From NCBI RefSeq assembly GCF_015277735.1, contig NZ_JADHDA010000004.1:310001-374000 (forward strand): 64,000 nt of DNA, written 5' to 3'. This document shows positions 8,646 to 17,114 of the stretch, one piece after another; the stretch's first letter is position 1; each line of letters starts with the position of its first letter. The notes under the pieces were generated by a model, which saw only the letters and a program-made list of their open reading frames with translations, had not been told where the DNA came from and made no database searches. Source of the stretch: Psychrobacter sp. NG254. GTDB lineage: Bacteria > Pseudomonadota > Gammaproteobacteria > Pseudomonadales > Moraxellaceae. Position numbers and translations under genes: made by a program.

Positions 8646-9660
8646 ATTAATGTAAATTTACGCGTCTAATTCTAAACCCATCCGCTTCCTTAGGCAATAA
8701 TTAACAGGCATTTTAAGCTTATTGAGGGCACAAAATCTGACGGCTTGCCATACCTTTATGCTAACGACAAAGGCTCTAGGGACGGTGTTGAACCGCCCCG
8801 CCTATATTGAAGGCTGATTCACTTATATCAAGTGGCCACTAACCTCTCTACATGTCTTTCATAGGCCTTGTTTTGTGCAGCTTACTTGAGCATCAAATGT
8901 ACAAAGTAAATCCGTGTGCGATATATTTTTATCAGGCTTCTACCTCTTCGTATTTTACTACTTTCAACAGATAACTTTTAGTAATAGATAGTTGAAATGC
9001 ATCACGTAAAAAATAGCTTTAACTTGAAAGAAAATATCAGTAGCATGAAATAACAACGTGATCAGGAAGATTGATTTTAGGTAGTTCTAGATACCTTTGT
9101 TACATGACAGGGAGCAGTCCATGCGATACCCCAATTCCAATACTAGTTTCAACACTGAAAACAGTGCCGTCTACCTCCGCGAAAAATACGACAACTTCAT
9201 CAATAGTGAATGAATTTCCTACATCGATAGCGAATATTTTGTTAACTCCAGTCCAATCGATGATAAGGCATTTTCAACGGCTAATATATTATTCTTTAAG
9301 CCCATCACCCCCTCTTTTATTTTGAGTTTGAGGTACCGGTGATAGTGGTTGATATGAGCTATCCCTCCACATGAATATAAAACGTTTCTGCATTCAAAGT
9401 ACGTGCTCTAAAAATATGCGTTTTTCATATTGCAGCACCGAAATGACGCAAATAGTTGTATCAAAATAGTGCTTTTCCTACCTGATTTATTGGAAAAGAC
9501 CGTTTTTCGTATGGCACAGAATTTGCCTTTGCTGAAAGTATGACGATGTTGGTCACGCTTTAACCGAAAAGGGTATGTTGTCTTTACTTATAAAGCACTT
9601 AATATATTTTGATAATAGCCTACCAATTTACTATTCATTGGCTGAGCTTCGGAGAACGAT
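8646..9660. other. about 1 kb with no recognisable gene
   Basis: Nothing in either strand could be assigned. A minus-strand stretch of about 50 open codons ending at 9100 (ending VSHGLLPVM) and a plus-strand 84-codon frame at 9071-9325 overlap each other and lack ribosome-binding sites; at most they are relics. The last part should hold the promoter of the ethanolamine permease gene, but I cannot point to clear -35 and -10 boxes. Confidence 0.5.
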
Positions 9661-11103
9661 ATGTCTACAAACGCTAATGGCCAGATAAATGGCGTAGCAG
9701 GAAATACTCAGGCTGAAAAAGATTATTTTGCTAAAAGACAACTCAAACAAGGTGCAGTCGGCTGGGTATTATTAATAGGCCTTGGTGTTGCCTACGTTAT
9801 TTCTGGAGATTTTGCAGGTTGGAACTTTGGGCTTGCTCAGGGTGGTTGGGGCGGGATGTTTGTTGCCACCATCGTGGTCGCTATCATGTACCTTTGTATG
9901 TGCTTATCTATGTCAGAAATGGCGACGATGTTACCTACCGCAGGTGGCGGTTATAGCTTTGCACGAACCGCCTTTGGCCCTCTGGGTGGTTATTTAACGG
10001 GTACAGCCATTTTAATCGAGTATGCGATTGCACCAGCTGCGATTGCTGTATTCATCGGCGCTTACTGTGAGTCTTTATTTGGCATTGGTGGGTGGATGGT
10101 ATATCTGGCTTGTTATATTGTCTTTATAGCGATTCACTTGAAAGGTGCTGGCGAAGCTTTAAAAATTATGTTTATTATCACAGCCATTGCTTGTATCGCA
10201 TTGGGTGTGTTTATAGTAGCCATGATTCCTCATTTCGACAGTAAAAATCTTTTTGATATCGCAGTTGGCAATCAAGCCGGTGCCAGCACCTTCTTACCCT
10301 ACGGTTATGTCGGAATTTGGGCGGCTGTGCCCTATGCCATTTGGTTCTTTTTAGCCGTTGAAGGCGTACCCTTAGCTGCTGAAGAGGCCAAAGACCCTGC
10401 TAAATCATTGCCACGTGGACTGATTGGCTCGATGTTGATACTCGCAACATTCGCCATTCTGATCCTATTTTTAGGACCAGGAGCAGCTGGTGCTGATGCA
10501 TTGAAGGACTCAGGTGCACCCTTAGTAGACGCTTTGGCTTCTGTGTACGGTAGTAATTCTTGGTTAGCAAGTTTTGTAAATTTTGTTGGCTTGGCGGGTT
10601 TAATTGCAAGCTTTTTCTCCATCATTTATGCCTACTCTAGACAGATCTTCGCCTTGTCTCGTGCAGGATATCTACCTAAAAAACTGTCATTAACCAACAA
10701 TAATAAAGCGCCTTACTTGGCTCTTATTGTTCCTGGAGTTATAGGCTTTCTGTTATCGCTTACCGGTGAAGGTGATTTGCTTATCCTTATGGCTGTGTTT
10801 GGTGCAACTGTGTCATATGTTCTCATGATGGCATCTCACATCAAATTACGTCTATCTCGGCCTGACCTTGCTCGCCCTTATAAAACACCTGGTGGGATTT
10901 TTACTTCAGGTGTGGCTTTAGTATTGGCATTACTTGCTGTCATAGCAGGGTTAATGGTAGATCCTAAAGTATGGTTTATGGCAGCTGGTATTTATGTCGT
11001 ACTTATTCTATATTTTGTGATATTTAGTCGGCACCATTTAGTCAGTGGTACACCAGAAGAAGAGTTCGCGCAAATAGAAGCGGCAGCGGATGAATTGAGT
11101 TAA
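9661..11103 (+). CDS. eat: ethanolamine permease
   Basis: A 480-residue, twelve-helix APC-superfamily transporter. It starts at an ATG with GGAG six bases upstream. Family signs are the N-terminal LKQGAVGWVLLIGLGVAYVI segment, YVISGDFAGWNFGL, the GGGYSFAR motif in helix 3 and FFLAVEGVPLAAEEAKDP in the middle, characteristic of ethanolamine permeases. It would import ethanolamine with protons. It is followed on the same strand by both subunits of ethanolamine ammonia-lyase, which fixes the substrate. No microcompartment genes accompany it, as in other strict aerobes of this group. Confidence 0.9.
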   Translation: MSTNANGQINGVAGNTQAEKDYFAKRQLKQGAVGWVLLIGLGVAYVISGDFAGWNFGLAQGGWGGMFVATIVVAIMYLCMCLSMSEMATMLPTAGGGYSFARTAFGPLGGYLTGTAILIEYAIAPAAIAVFIGAYCESLFGIGGWMVYLACYIVFIAIHLKGAGEALKIMFIITAIACIALGVFIVAMIPHFDSKNLFDIAVGNQAGASTFLPYGYVGIWAAVPYAIWFFLAVEGVPLAAEEAKDPAKSLPRGLIGSMLILATFAILILFLGPGAAGADALKDSGAPLVDALASVYGSNSWLASFVNFVGLAGLIASFFSIIYAYSRQIFALSRAGYLPKKLSLTNNNKAPYLALIVPGVIGFLLSLTGEGDLLILMAVFGATVSYVLMMASHIKLRLSRPDLARPYKTPGGIFTSGVALVLALLAVIAGLMVDPKVWFMAAGIYVVLILYFVIFSRHHLVSGTPEEEFAQIEAAADELS

Positions 11104-11289
11104 AAGCACTAATTATAAAGTCACTGATTATAATGTTATATAAACTCATCAGAAACTTCTCACATGACTTTAAGTTTTAACTTGGTTGAAACTTAAGGTC
11201 ATGATAATTTGAAATACATAATACATAGTTTCGTTGGCAACTCACATATTAGAACTAATCAATGTGATTACGCAATAAAGGTGGTTAAC

Positions 11290-12684
11290 ATGGCATATAA
11301 ACATACCGTAGGACAGCGAAGCTACCAATTTAAAGACTTAAAAACCTTACTTGCAAAAGCATCACCGAGGCGTTCGGGTGATGAGCTGGCTGGAGTAGCA
11401 GCCAGCGATGCAACTGAGCGCGTAGCAGCGCAAATGGCGTTAGCAGACTGCTTATTAACTGATTTTTTAGAGGACTTTTTAATACCCTATGAGACGGATG
11501 AAGTCACTCGCCTCATCGTGGCACAGCATGACCCTCAAGCGTTCTCTAAAATAGCTGGCTTTACTGTTGGAGACTTAAGAGACTGGCTGTTGGGAGAGTC
11601 AGCGACCACAGAGACCATATTCGAATTAAAATATGCCTTTACACCTGAGATGGTCGCAGCCGTCAGTAAAATAATGCGGGTACAAGATCTTATCTTGGTA
11701 GCTAAAAAATGTCGCGTCGTCACTAAATTTCGTAATACCATCGGTCTAGAAGGATCTCTATCTACACGATTACAGCCCAATCATCCAACCGACGATCTAT
11801 TGGGTATTTCTGCAAGCATCATTGATGGATTGATGTATGGCAATGGGGATGCGGTCATTGGGATTAACCCTGCTACCGATAACATTCAGAACTTGTCTGA
11901 ACTATTGAAACTACTAGACCATGTAATCTCCGAATATCAAATCCCTACTCAATCTTGCGTTTTAACCCATATCACGTCCGCTATACAGTTAATCAATAAA
12001 AATGTACCTGTCGATTTGGTTTTCCAGTCCATCACAGGTAGTGAAAAAGCGAATACCAGCTATGGCATAAACTTAGCGATGTTAAGAGAAGGCTATGACG
12101 CTGCCACGAGTCTTAATCGTGGCAGCGTCGGTCAAAACGTCATGTATTTTGAGACAGGTCAAGGTAGTGCGTTATCCAGTAATGCTAACTTTGGCGCTGA
12201 TCAGCAGACGCTTGAGGCCAGAGCTTATGCGGTGGCTAGAGAGTTTAACCCTTTGTTGGTTAATACCGTGGTTGGTTTCATCGGGCCTGAGTATCTCTTC
12301 GATGGTAAACAAATCATTCGAGCAGGATTAGAAGATCATTTTTGTGGCAAGCTGCTTGGCGTACCCATGGGGTGTGATATTTGTTATACCAATCACGCTG
12401 ATGCCGATCAGGATGATATGGATACGTTACTGACGTTGCTTGCCAATGCTGGCATTAACTTCATCATGGGCATTCCGGGCTCAGATGATGTCATGCTCAA
12501 CTATCAGACGACTTCATTTCATGACGCTCTATATATTAGACAACTTCTTGGTCTCTCCCCTGCCCCTGAATTTGCGCTTTGGCTGAGTAATAACGATATC
12601 TATACTCAATCTGGCAATAGCATTAATTGGTCAGATAAACCATCAGCCTTACTGTCGGGGATAATGGGTAGTAAGCTTACTTAA
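11290..12684 (+). CDS. eutB: ethanolamine ammonia-lyase large subunit
   Basis: EutB carries the active site of the adenosylcobalamin-dependent lyase that splits ethanolamine into acetaldehyde and ammonia. The start at 11290 is chosen because AAAGGTGG precedes it and the family begins YKHTVGQRSYQFKDLKTLLAKAS; this gives 464 residues, near the usual 453. Conserved blocks include SPRRSGDELAG, VQDLILVAKKCRVVTKFRNT, GLEGSLSTRLQPNHPTDD and MGIPGSDDVMLNYQTTSFHD. It sits between the permease gene and eutC on the same strand. Coenzyme B12 must come from elsewhere in the genome or from the medium; the acetaldehyde dehydrogenase is also not in this window. Confidence 0.95.
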   Translation: MAYKHTVGQRSYQFKDLKTLLAKASPRRSGDELAGVAASDATERVAAQMALADCLLTDFLEDFLIPYETDEVTRLIVAQHDPQAFSKIAGFTVGDLRDWLLGESATTETIFELKYAFTPEMVAAVSKIMRVQDLILVAKKCRVVTKFRNTIGLEGSLSTRLQPNHPTDDLLGISASIIDGLMYGNGDAVIGINPATDNIQNLSELLKLLDHVISEYQIPTQSCVLTHITSAIQLINKNVPVDLVFQSITGSEKANTSYGINLAMLREGYDAATSLNRGSVGQNVMYFETGQGSALSSNANFGADQQTLEARAYAVAREFNPLLVNTVVGFIGPEYLFDGKQIIRAGLEDHFCGKLLGVPMGCDICYTNHADADQDDMDTLLTLLANAGINFIMGIPGSDDVMLNYQTTSFHDALYIRQLLGLSPAPEFALWLSNNDIYTQSGNSINWSDKPSALLSGIMGSKLT

Positions 12685-12727
12685 GCGAGAGTATAGAAAA
12701 CGTCGATACACTATAAAGAGAAATGCT

Positions 12728-13672
12728 ATGTCCATTGATTACTCACAAAATAAGACATCATTGACTGTCAAAGATCCTGTCAAATCGAATACAAACAGTG
12801 CTAGTGATTTAGTGCATTTAGACCCTTGGGAGAAGTTAAAACAATACACAGACTCTAGAATTGCTTTAGGACGTGTAGGTTGTAGCGTCCCTACTAAGCT
12901 TTTGCTGAAGTTTCAGCTTGACCACGCTGAGGCAAAAGATGCTGTATTGCAGGATTTGGATGTTGATTCTTTAATTGTGAAGCTGTCTGAACATTGCCGC
13001 TCCTCTATAGTCGAGATAGATTTAAAACTGGTTACAGATGGGTTAGATCATATAAATAGCCAAGACGATCAGATGAGTGATAGCTTGACCGTATTGAGAG
13101 TCACGAGCCAAGCACAAGATAAATCTGAATATCTTAAACGGCCAGATTGGGGAAGACTGCTTAGTATCGAATCTGCTAAGCAATTGGAGACATTTGGTCA
13201 GGACAAGTCTTACGATGTTGCTATTGTTATGGGAGATGGCTTATCAGCGAGAGCAATAGCCGAGAATGCTTCCAAACTGGTGGCAGAGCTCATCTCGCTT
13301 TTTAAGGAGAAAAGTTGGACTATCGCACCCTTAGTCATTGCGACAGGTAGCCGTGTCGCTTTAGGTGATGAGGTAGCAGAGCGTCTTCATGCCAAAATGC
13401 TGGTCATGCTGATTGGAGAGCGACCAGGTTTGAGCTCTCCTGATAGCTTAGGTATTTACTATACTTGGGACGCTCAATCTTCGAGTCATGATGCTATGAG
13501 AAACTGCATCTCTAATGTGCGCAGTGCTGGCCTGCCAACCAGAGTGGCGGCAAGTCGTCTCTTAGCATTAATGGAGAAGTCTTATGAGCTTAAGCTATCT
13601 GGGGTTGAGCTAAAAGATGAGCAGGAACTACCGGTATTAGATCAGGGTCAAACAGCGATCAAGCTACTGTGA
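12728..13672 (+). CDS. eutC: ethanolamine ammonia-lyase small subunit
   Basis: A 314-residue EutC, slightly longer than the E. coli form at its N-terminus. The family is visible in WEKLKQYTDSRIALGRVGCS (helix typical of EutC), the DAVLQDLD block, and the cobalamin-contacting region around VAIVMGDGLSARAIAENA and GERPGLSSPDSLGIYYTW. It completes the lyase with eutB, 43 bases upstream. AAAGAG stands before the ATG. A strong bidirectional hairpin follows, so the permease-eutB-eutC unit ends here. Confidence 0.95.
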   Translation: MSIDYSQNKTSLTVKDPVKSNTNSASDLVHLDPWEKLKQYTDSRIALGRVGCSVPTKLLLKFQLDHAEAKDAVLQDLDVDSLIVKLSEHCRSSIVEIDLKLVTDGLDHINSQDDQMSDSLTVLRVTSQAQDKSEYLKRPDWGRLLSIESAKQLETFGQDKSYDVAIVMGDGLSARAIAENASKLVAELISLFKEKSWTIAPLVIATGSRVALGDEVAERLHAKMLVMLIGERPGLSSPDSLGIYYTWDAQSSSHDAMRNCISNVRSAGLPTRVAASRLLALMEKSYELKLSGVELKDEQELPVLDQGQTAIKLL

Positions 13673-13683
13673 TGAAGCAAAAA

Positions 13684-13718
13684 AAACCTTTTAGGCTAAC
13701 TAACAGCCTAAAAGGTTT
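13684..13718. terminator. bidirectional terminator between eutC and the siderophore receptor
   Basis: AAACCTTTTAGGCT (13684-13697) pairs perfectly with AGCCTAAAAGGTTT (13705-13718), flanked by an A run on the left and TCTTCT on the right. It can end both the eut operon and the opposing TonB-receptor gene. Confidence 0.8.
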
Positions 13719-13835
13719 CTTCTATAGTCATATCTACATAAATCCGCTACATCGCCATCCTCGTTAACCATACTACTGTATAGCTGCACTCGATTGACTT
13801 ATATCGAAATTACTCGAACTCAATTATCTGTTGAT

Positions 13836-16244
13836 TTAATAGTCAACGGTATAGCTTAGGCCATAAGTCGTGCCTGCTGCAGGTAAACGGTTCAGATCAC
13901 CATACGTGGTCTGATGATAAACTGTTAAATAGTCTTTATTGAGCAAGTTATAAACCCCATAACCTACTCGGCCTACTGGCATCTCTACTTGTCCCAACAC
14001 ATCAAGTGTCATATAACCCGTAACTGGCAATGCACTAGAATCAGGGTCTTTTTGTTGATCTTTAGAGGCTCTGTCATCACCGCCAACGGCCAATGCTTGC
14101 AGACGTATATTGCTGCCTTCATCAAAGTTATACTGAGCAAATGCGGTGCCTTTTAGTGGTGTTAGGCGTACAGCATCCAGCTCCAGCCAATCACCATTAT
14201 AGTCATATTGACCACGGGTATATGCCACACTACCACCTACTTGCCACTGATCGCTAAGGTCATGAGTAAGTGAACCTTCTACGCCATAAACACGCTCATC
14301 AGTATCTACAACCTCGACAGTATAGCTGTCTGTAAAGCGCACTACTTTATCTGATTCGTTATAAAAACCGCTCAAACGTGCTGCTGTATCACCGTGTTTG
14401 CCCTGCCAACCAAACTCGTAGTTATTGGTTGCAATCGGTTGAACATTGTCTGAATTAACCACGAAACCGGCACGCACATCACGCAGTGCTCGCTGTATAT
14501 CTGCAGTGTCAAGACCTTGTGAAAAATTGGCAAACAATTGATCTTTCGGTGTTATCTGATAGCTGGTACCAAGATTGAAAAGTACTTTGTCATGGTCTGT
14601 GTTGCCTTTTTCTACGTCGCCTGCTTGATAGTCAATGCCATAAGCATCGCTTATGTTACTGATAGCAGGGTTATTGAAGTACTCTTCAAGCAGTTGTTCA
14701 TAAATGGGCGTAAAGGTATCAGTCTCAGATTTTAGCTTTTGATAACGCACACCAGCACTGGTATGCCACTTATCGGTCAAGTCAACATCTGCATTGACAA
14801 AAGCACCCCATTTATCGATGGTGGTATCTGGCCCACCATTATAAGTAAGCCCATTGGTTTGGGCGGTCAAGCCATTACTAGCAAGAAATATATTTAAGTC
14901 TTGACCATAATAGGTCTGCTCACTGTTTTCGCGTTCGACATCCACACCATAACTAAACAGTGTGTTCTTGCCTGCGATTTCAGTTTCAGTTTGCATGGCT
15001 GCTCGCAAACCCATTACTTCGATGTCAGCTTCTGATTGAGTGACGACGACTGCACCGCCTAGTAATTTTTTTAGCGTACTCTCATCGGTAAGGCCATTAG
15101 CCACCCAGACTTCGCCCGCTTGTTCAGGGAAATCTTTACCAGAAGGGTAAAAACGGCCTTTTTCATCTCTATAATAGCCCGTTACACTTAAGCTAGACCC
15201 TGAACCCACGAAGTCATCATCACTATAATTTAAATTCACGGAGCTTTTTTCGGTATAAGGCTGGTTTTCTACGTTGGCACCATCGATGGCTTTCAAAGAC
15301 GGTGGTGCATCCTTAGGTTTTAACAAGACCTGTAAATTATCACCATAATCTGGGCCGTAGTCAGTGTCTTGCTTATCTTTATAATAAGTCGCTGCGAGAT
15401 CAAGACGTTGGGTATCCGTTAGCTCTATACCTAAGCTACCATTCACACTTAGTGATTCGGTATCTTGTTGATCCGTTTGGTTGACATCTGGGCTAACTCG
15501 GTCACCTTTGCTATCAAACTTGCCACCTTTGGTCTCATAATCAACATCTAAGCGTCCATAAGCTCGCTCGCCGCCATATCCTAAGGTTTGCCCTACATTA
15601 TAGCCAAATGAATCTGAGTCAAAGTCGCGGCTACTACTAACGCCCACTCTGGTTTGTCTAATAGGGCCATAACCCACCAGAGATTTAGTCACAAGGTTAA
15701 TTAGACCACCTGACGCGCCAGCACCATAGATACTAGTGGCACCCGAAAGCACCTCTACCCGCTCAAGCTGTGACGTATCAATACTGTTAAGCTCACGTGA
15801 AAGACTGCGTGAACCGCTTAATGGCACACCATTTAGCAAAAACTGTACTGGACGGCCATGCATGGTGGTGCCGTAGTTACTGGTCGAACCACTACTGGTA
15901 CCCAAGCTCGGAATCAGCTGTGCCAAGATGTCACCAGTGGTACGGTTGCCCGTCGCCTGCATCTGAATCTCGCTTTCAGTAATTACTTGCGTGACGGCTG
16001 GCATCTCACTAATCTTCTGAGCCAGCGCCGTACCCGTTCTGGCTTTAGCCGTGACATTGATAGTGTCTAAAGTCACATTAGGTGTCTCATCTGACGACGA
16101 GTTTGCTGCTGAGTTTGACGTCAGTTCTGTCGAAGCCTGCACATCTAATAGGGCATCCGCTTCATTGACATTGGTTTGAGCATACAGTTGCTGGCTAATA
16201 CAAAGGGTGAGAACAGATAGAGCAACTTGATGATGGCTTTTCAT
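13836..16244 (-). CDS. TonB-dependent siderophore receptor
   Basis: An 802-residue outer-membrane receptor. It has a signal peptide of about 22 residues ending QQLYA, a plug domain (about 55-185) with ITESEIQMQATGNRTTGDIL and the LERVEVLSGATSIYGAGASGG block, and a 22-strand barrel ending in aromatic YTVDY. It is transcribed away from the biosynthetic operon end with its own Fur box about 100 bases upstream. The neighbouring hydroxamate synthesis and fhuCDB genes suggest it takes up the siderophore made here. Which ferric complex it binds cannot be read from the sequence. Confidence 0.9.
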   Translation of the reverse strand: MKSHHQVALSVLTLCISQQLYAQTNVNEADALLDVQASTELTSNSAANSSSDETPNVTLDTINVTAKARTGTALAQKISEMPAVTQVITESEIQMQATGNRTTGDILAQLIPSLGTSSGSTSNYGTTMHGRPVQFLLNGVPLSGSRSLSRELNSIDTSQLERVEVLSGATSIYGAGASGGLINLVTKSLVGYGPIRQTRVGVSSSRDFDSDSFGYNVGQTLGYGGERAYGRLDVDYETKGGKFDSKGDRVSPDVNQTDQQDTESLSVNGSLGIELTDTQRLDLAATYYKDKQDTDYGPDYGDNLQVLLKPKDAPPSLKAIDGANVENQPYTEKSSVNLNYSDDDFVGSGSSLSVTGYYRDEKGRFYPSGKDFPEQAGEVWVANGLTDESTLKKLLGGAVVVTQSEADIEVMGLRAAMQTETEIAGKNTLFSYGVDVERENSEQTYYGQDLNIFLASNGLTAQTNGLTYNGGPDTTIDKWGAFVNADVDLTDKWHTSAGVRYQKLKSETDTFTPIYEQLLEEYFNNPAISNISDAYGIDYQAGDVEKGNTDHDKVLFNLGTSYQITPKDQLFANFSQGLDTADIQRALRDVRAGFVVNSDNVQPIATNNYEFGWQGKHGDTAARLSGFYNESDKVVRFTDSYTVEVVDTDERVYGVEGSLTHDLSDQWQVGGSVAYTRGQYDYNGDWLELDAVRLTPLKGTAFAQYNFDEGSNIRLQALAVGGDDRASKDQQKDPDSSALPVTGYMTLDVLGQVEMPVGRVGYGVYNLLNKDYLTVYHQTTYGDLNRLPAAGTTYGLSYTVDY

Positions 16245-16346
16245 GATTATTTCACTTATGTTATTTCACTTAGTTGGATAGATAGACAGTGGTATGAGTC
16301 ATATTTAGCTAATGATACTGTGTGTACTAACTTTGTGAAGCACATT

Positions 16347-16365
16347 CTAAATGATAATCATTTCT
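16347..16365 (-). promoter_or_regulatory. Fur box before the TonB receptor
   Basis: CTAAATGATAATCATTTCT contains the perfect palindrome AAATGATAATCATTT and matches the central 13 bases of the Fur consensus GATAATGATAATCATTATC. It lies 103 bases before the receptor ATG, between it and the RraA-like gene. Confidence 0.85.
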
Positions 16366-16429
16366 ATTTCTATATATATTTATATATTGCTAGTAAGTAA
16401 TGCTCTGTGACAATCGTAAGTTTAACTGT

Positions 16430-17110
16430 CTATCGTGTATTTGACGAGCTATTAAACATTTCATCTAATGCGTTATGAGTATAGGCCTCAAAAAACATCT
16501 GAAACTTTATCTCATCTGCTTTGTGCTTTTTTTGGCAATCTGGTAATAACTTCTGCGCTACATCAACAGACAATATGAATACGCCATCATTATCCATCAT
16601 AGCGATATCACCTGAACGAATCGTCGTGGTCTGCTCACCAAAGCGATAGGCAATATCGGATGCTAGCGTGCCTTGTATGTGATCGCTTTTAAATGTGGTC
16701 ACAGCACTGATACCTTGTGCAAATACAGAGAAGCCCAGCTGCTGAATTTGTACCGAGTCCGTTGCCTGTCCAATGACAATGACGGCGGATAGCTTCTCAT
16801 AGATAGCTGCGCAAGTGCGTAATGCCCCCCAACATGCCTTGATGCCTAATACCTGAGCATCAATACATAACACATCGTTAGGCGTTGCTTGAATCAATGC
16901 TTGGTTGATTACATCTGTATTGTCCGAGATTAGTTGCACCGTCAACACTCGGCCGACTATAGTATTTGTGCAAGGATTAAGCGGTTTTATATCTGGTAAA
17001 TACCCTTTCCCAGTCAGATGACCAATGGTAGAAGTACCTATCTCTTTATAACTGTCTATAAGTTCGCGAATATCAATATCATTCATTATGTTCTCATTAT
17101 GGTATTTCAT
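16430..17110 (-). CDS. RraA-like protein in the siderophore operon
   Basis: A protein of the RraA / HMG-aldolase fold, 226 residues from the ATG at 17110, or 218 from one at 17086 that has a slightly better GAG spacing. Recognised parts are TSTIGHLTGKGYLPDIKPL, the AWGELL-like CWGALRTCAA helix, LGFSVFAQGISAV and SGDIAMMDNDGVFIL. Ordinary family members have Gly-x-x-Arg-Asp, where Arg binds the keto-acid substrate and Asp positions the metal; here it is GQATDS (Thr117-Asp118), so the Arg is lost. The gene begins four bases after the third NIS synthetase gene, so it is in that operon. It could make or process an alpha-keto acid for the siderophore, or be a non-enzymatic binding protein. Confidence 0.8.
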   Translation of the reverse strand: MKYHNENIMNDIDIRELIDSYKEIGTSTIGHLTGKGYLPDIKPLNPCTNTIVGRVLTVQLISDNTDVINQALIQATPNDVLCIDAQVLGIKACWGALRTCAAIYEKLSAVIVIGQATDSVQIQQLGFSVFAQGISAVTTFKSDHIQGTLASDIAYRFGEQTTTIRSGDIAMMDNDGVFILSVDVAQKLLPDCQKKHKADEIKFQMFFEAYTHNALDEMFNSSSNTR

Positions 17111-17114
17111 AATT

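Noticed and set aside
9071..9325. 84-codon plus-strand open frame
   Set aside because: Low-complexity Ser/Thr/Pro-rich translation, no start signals and no recognisable family; antisense frame looks no worse.
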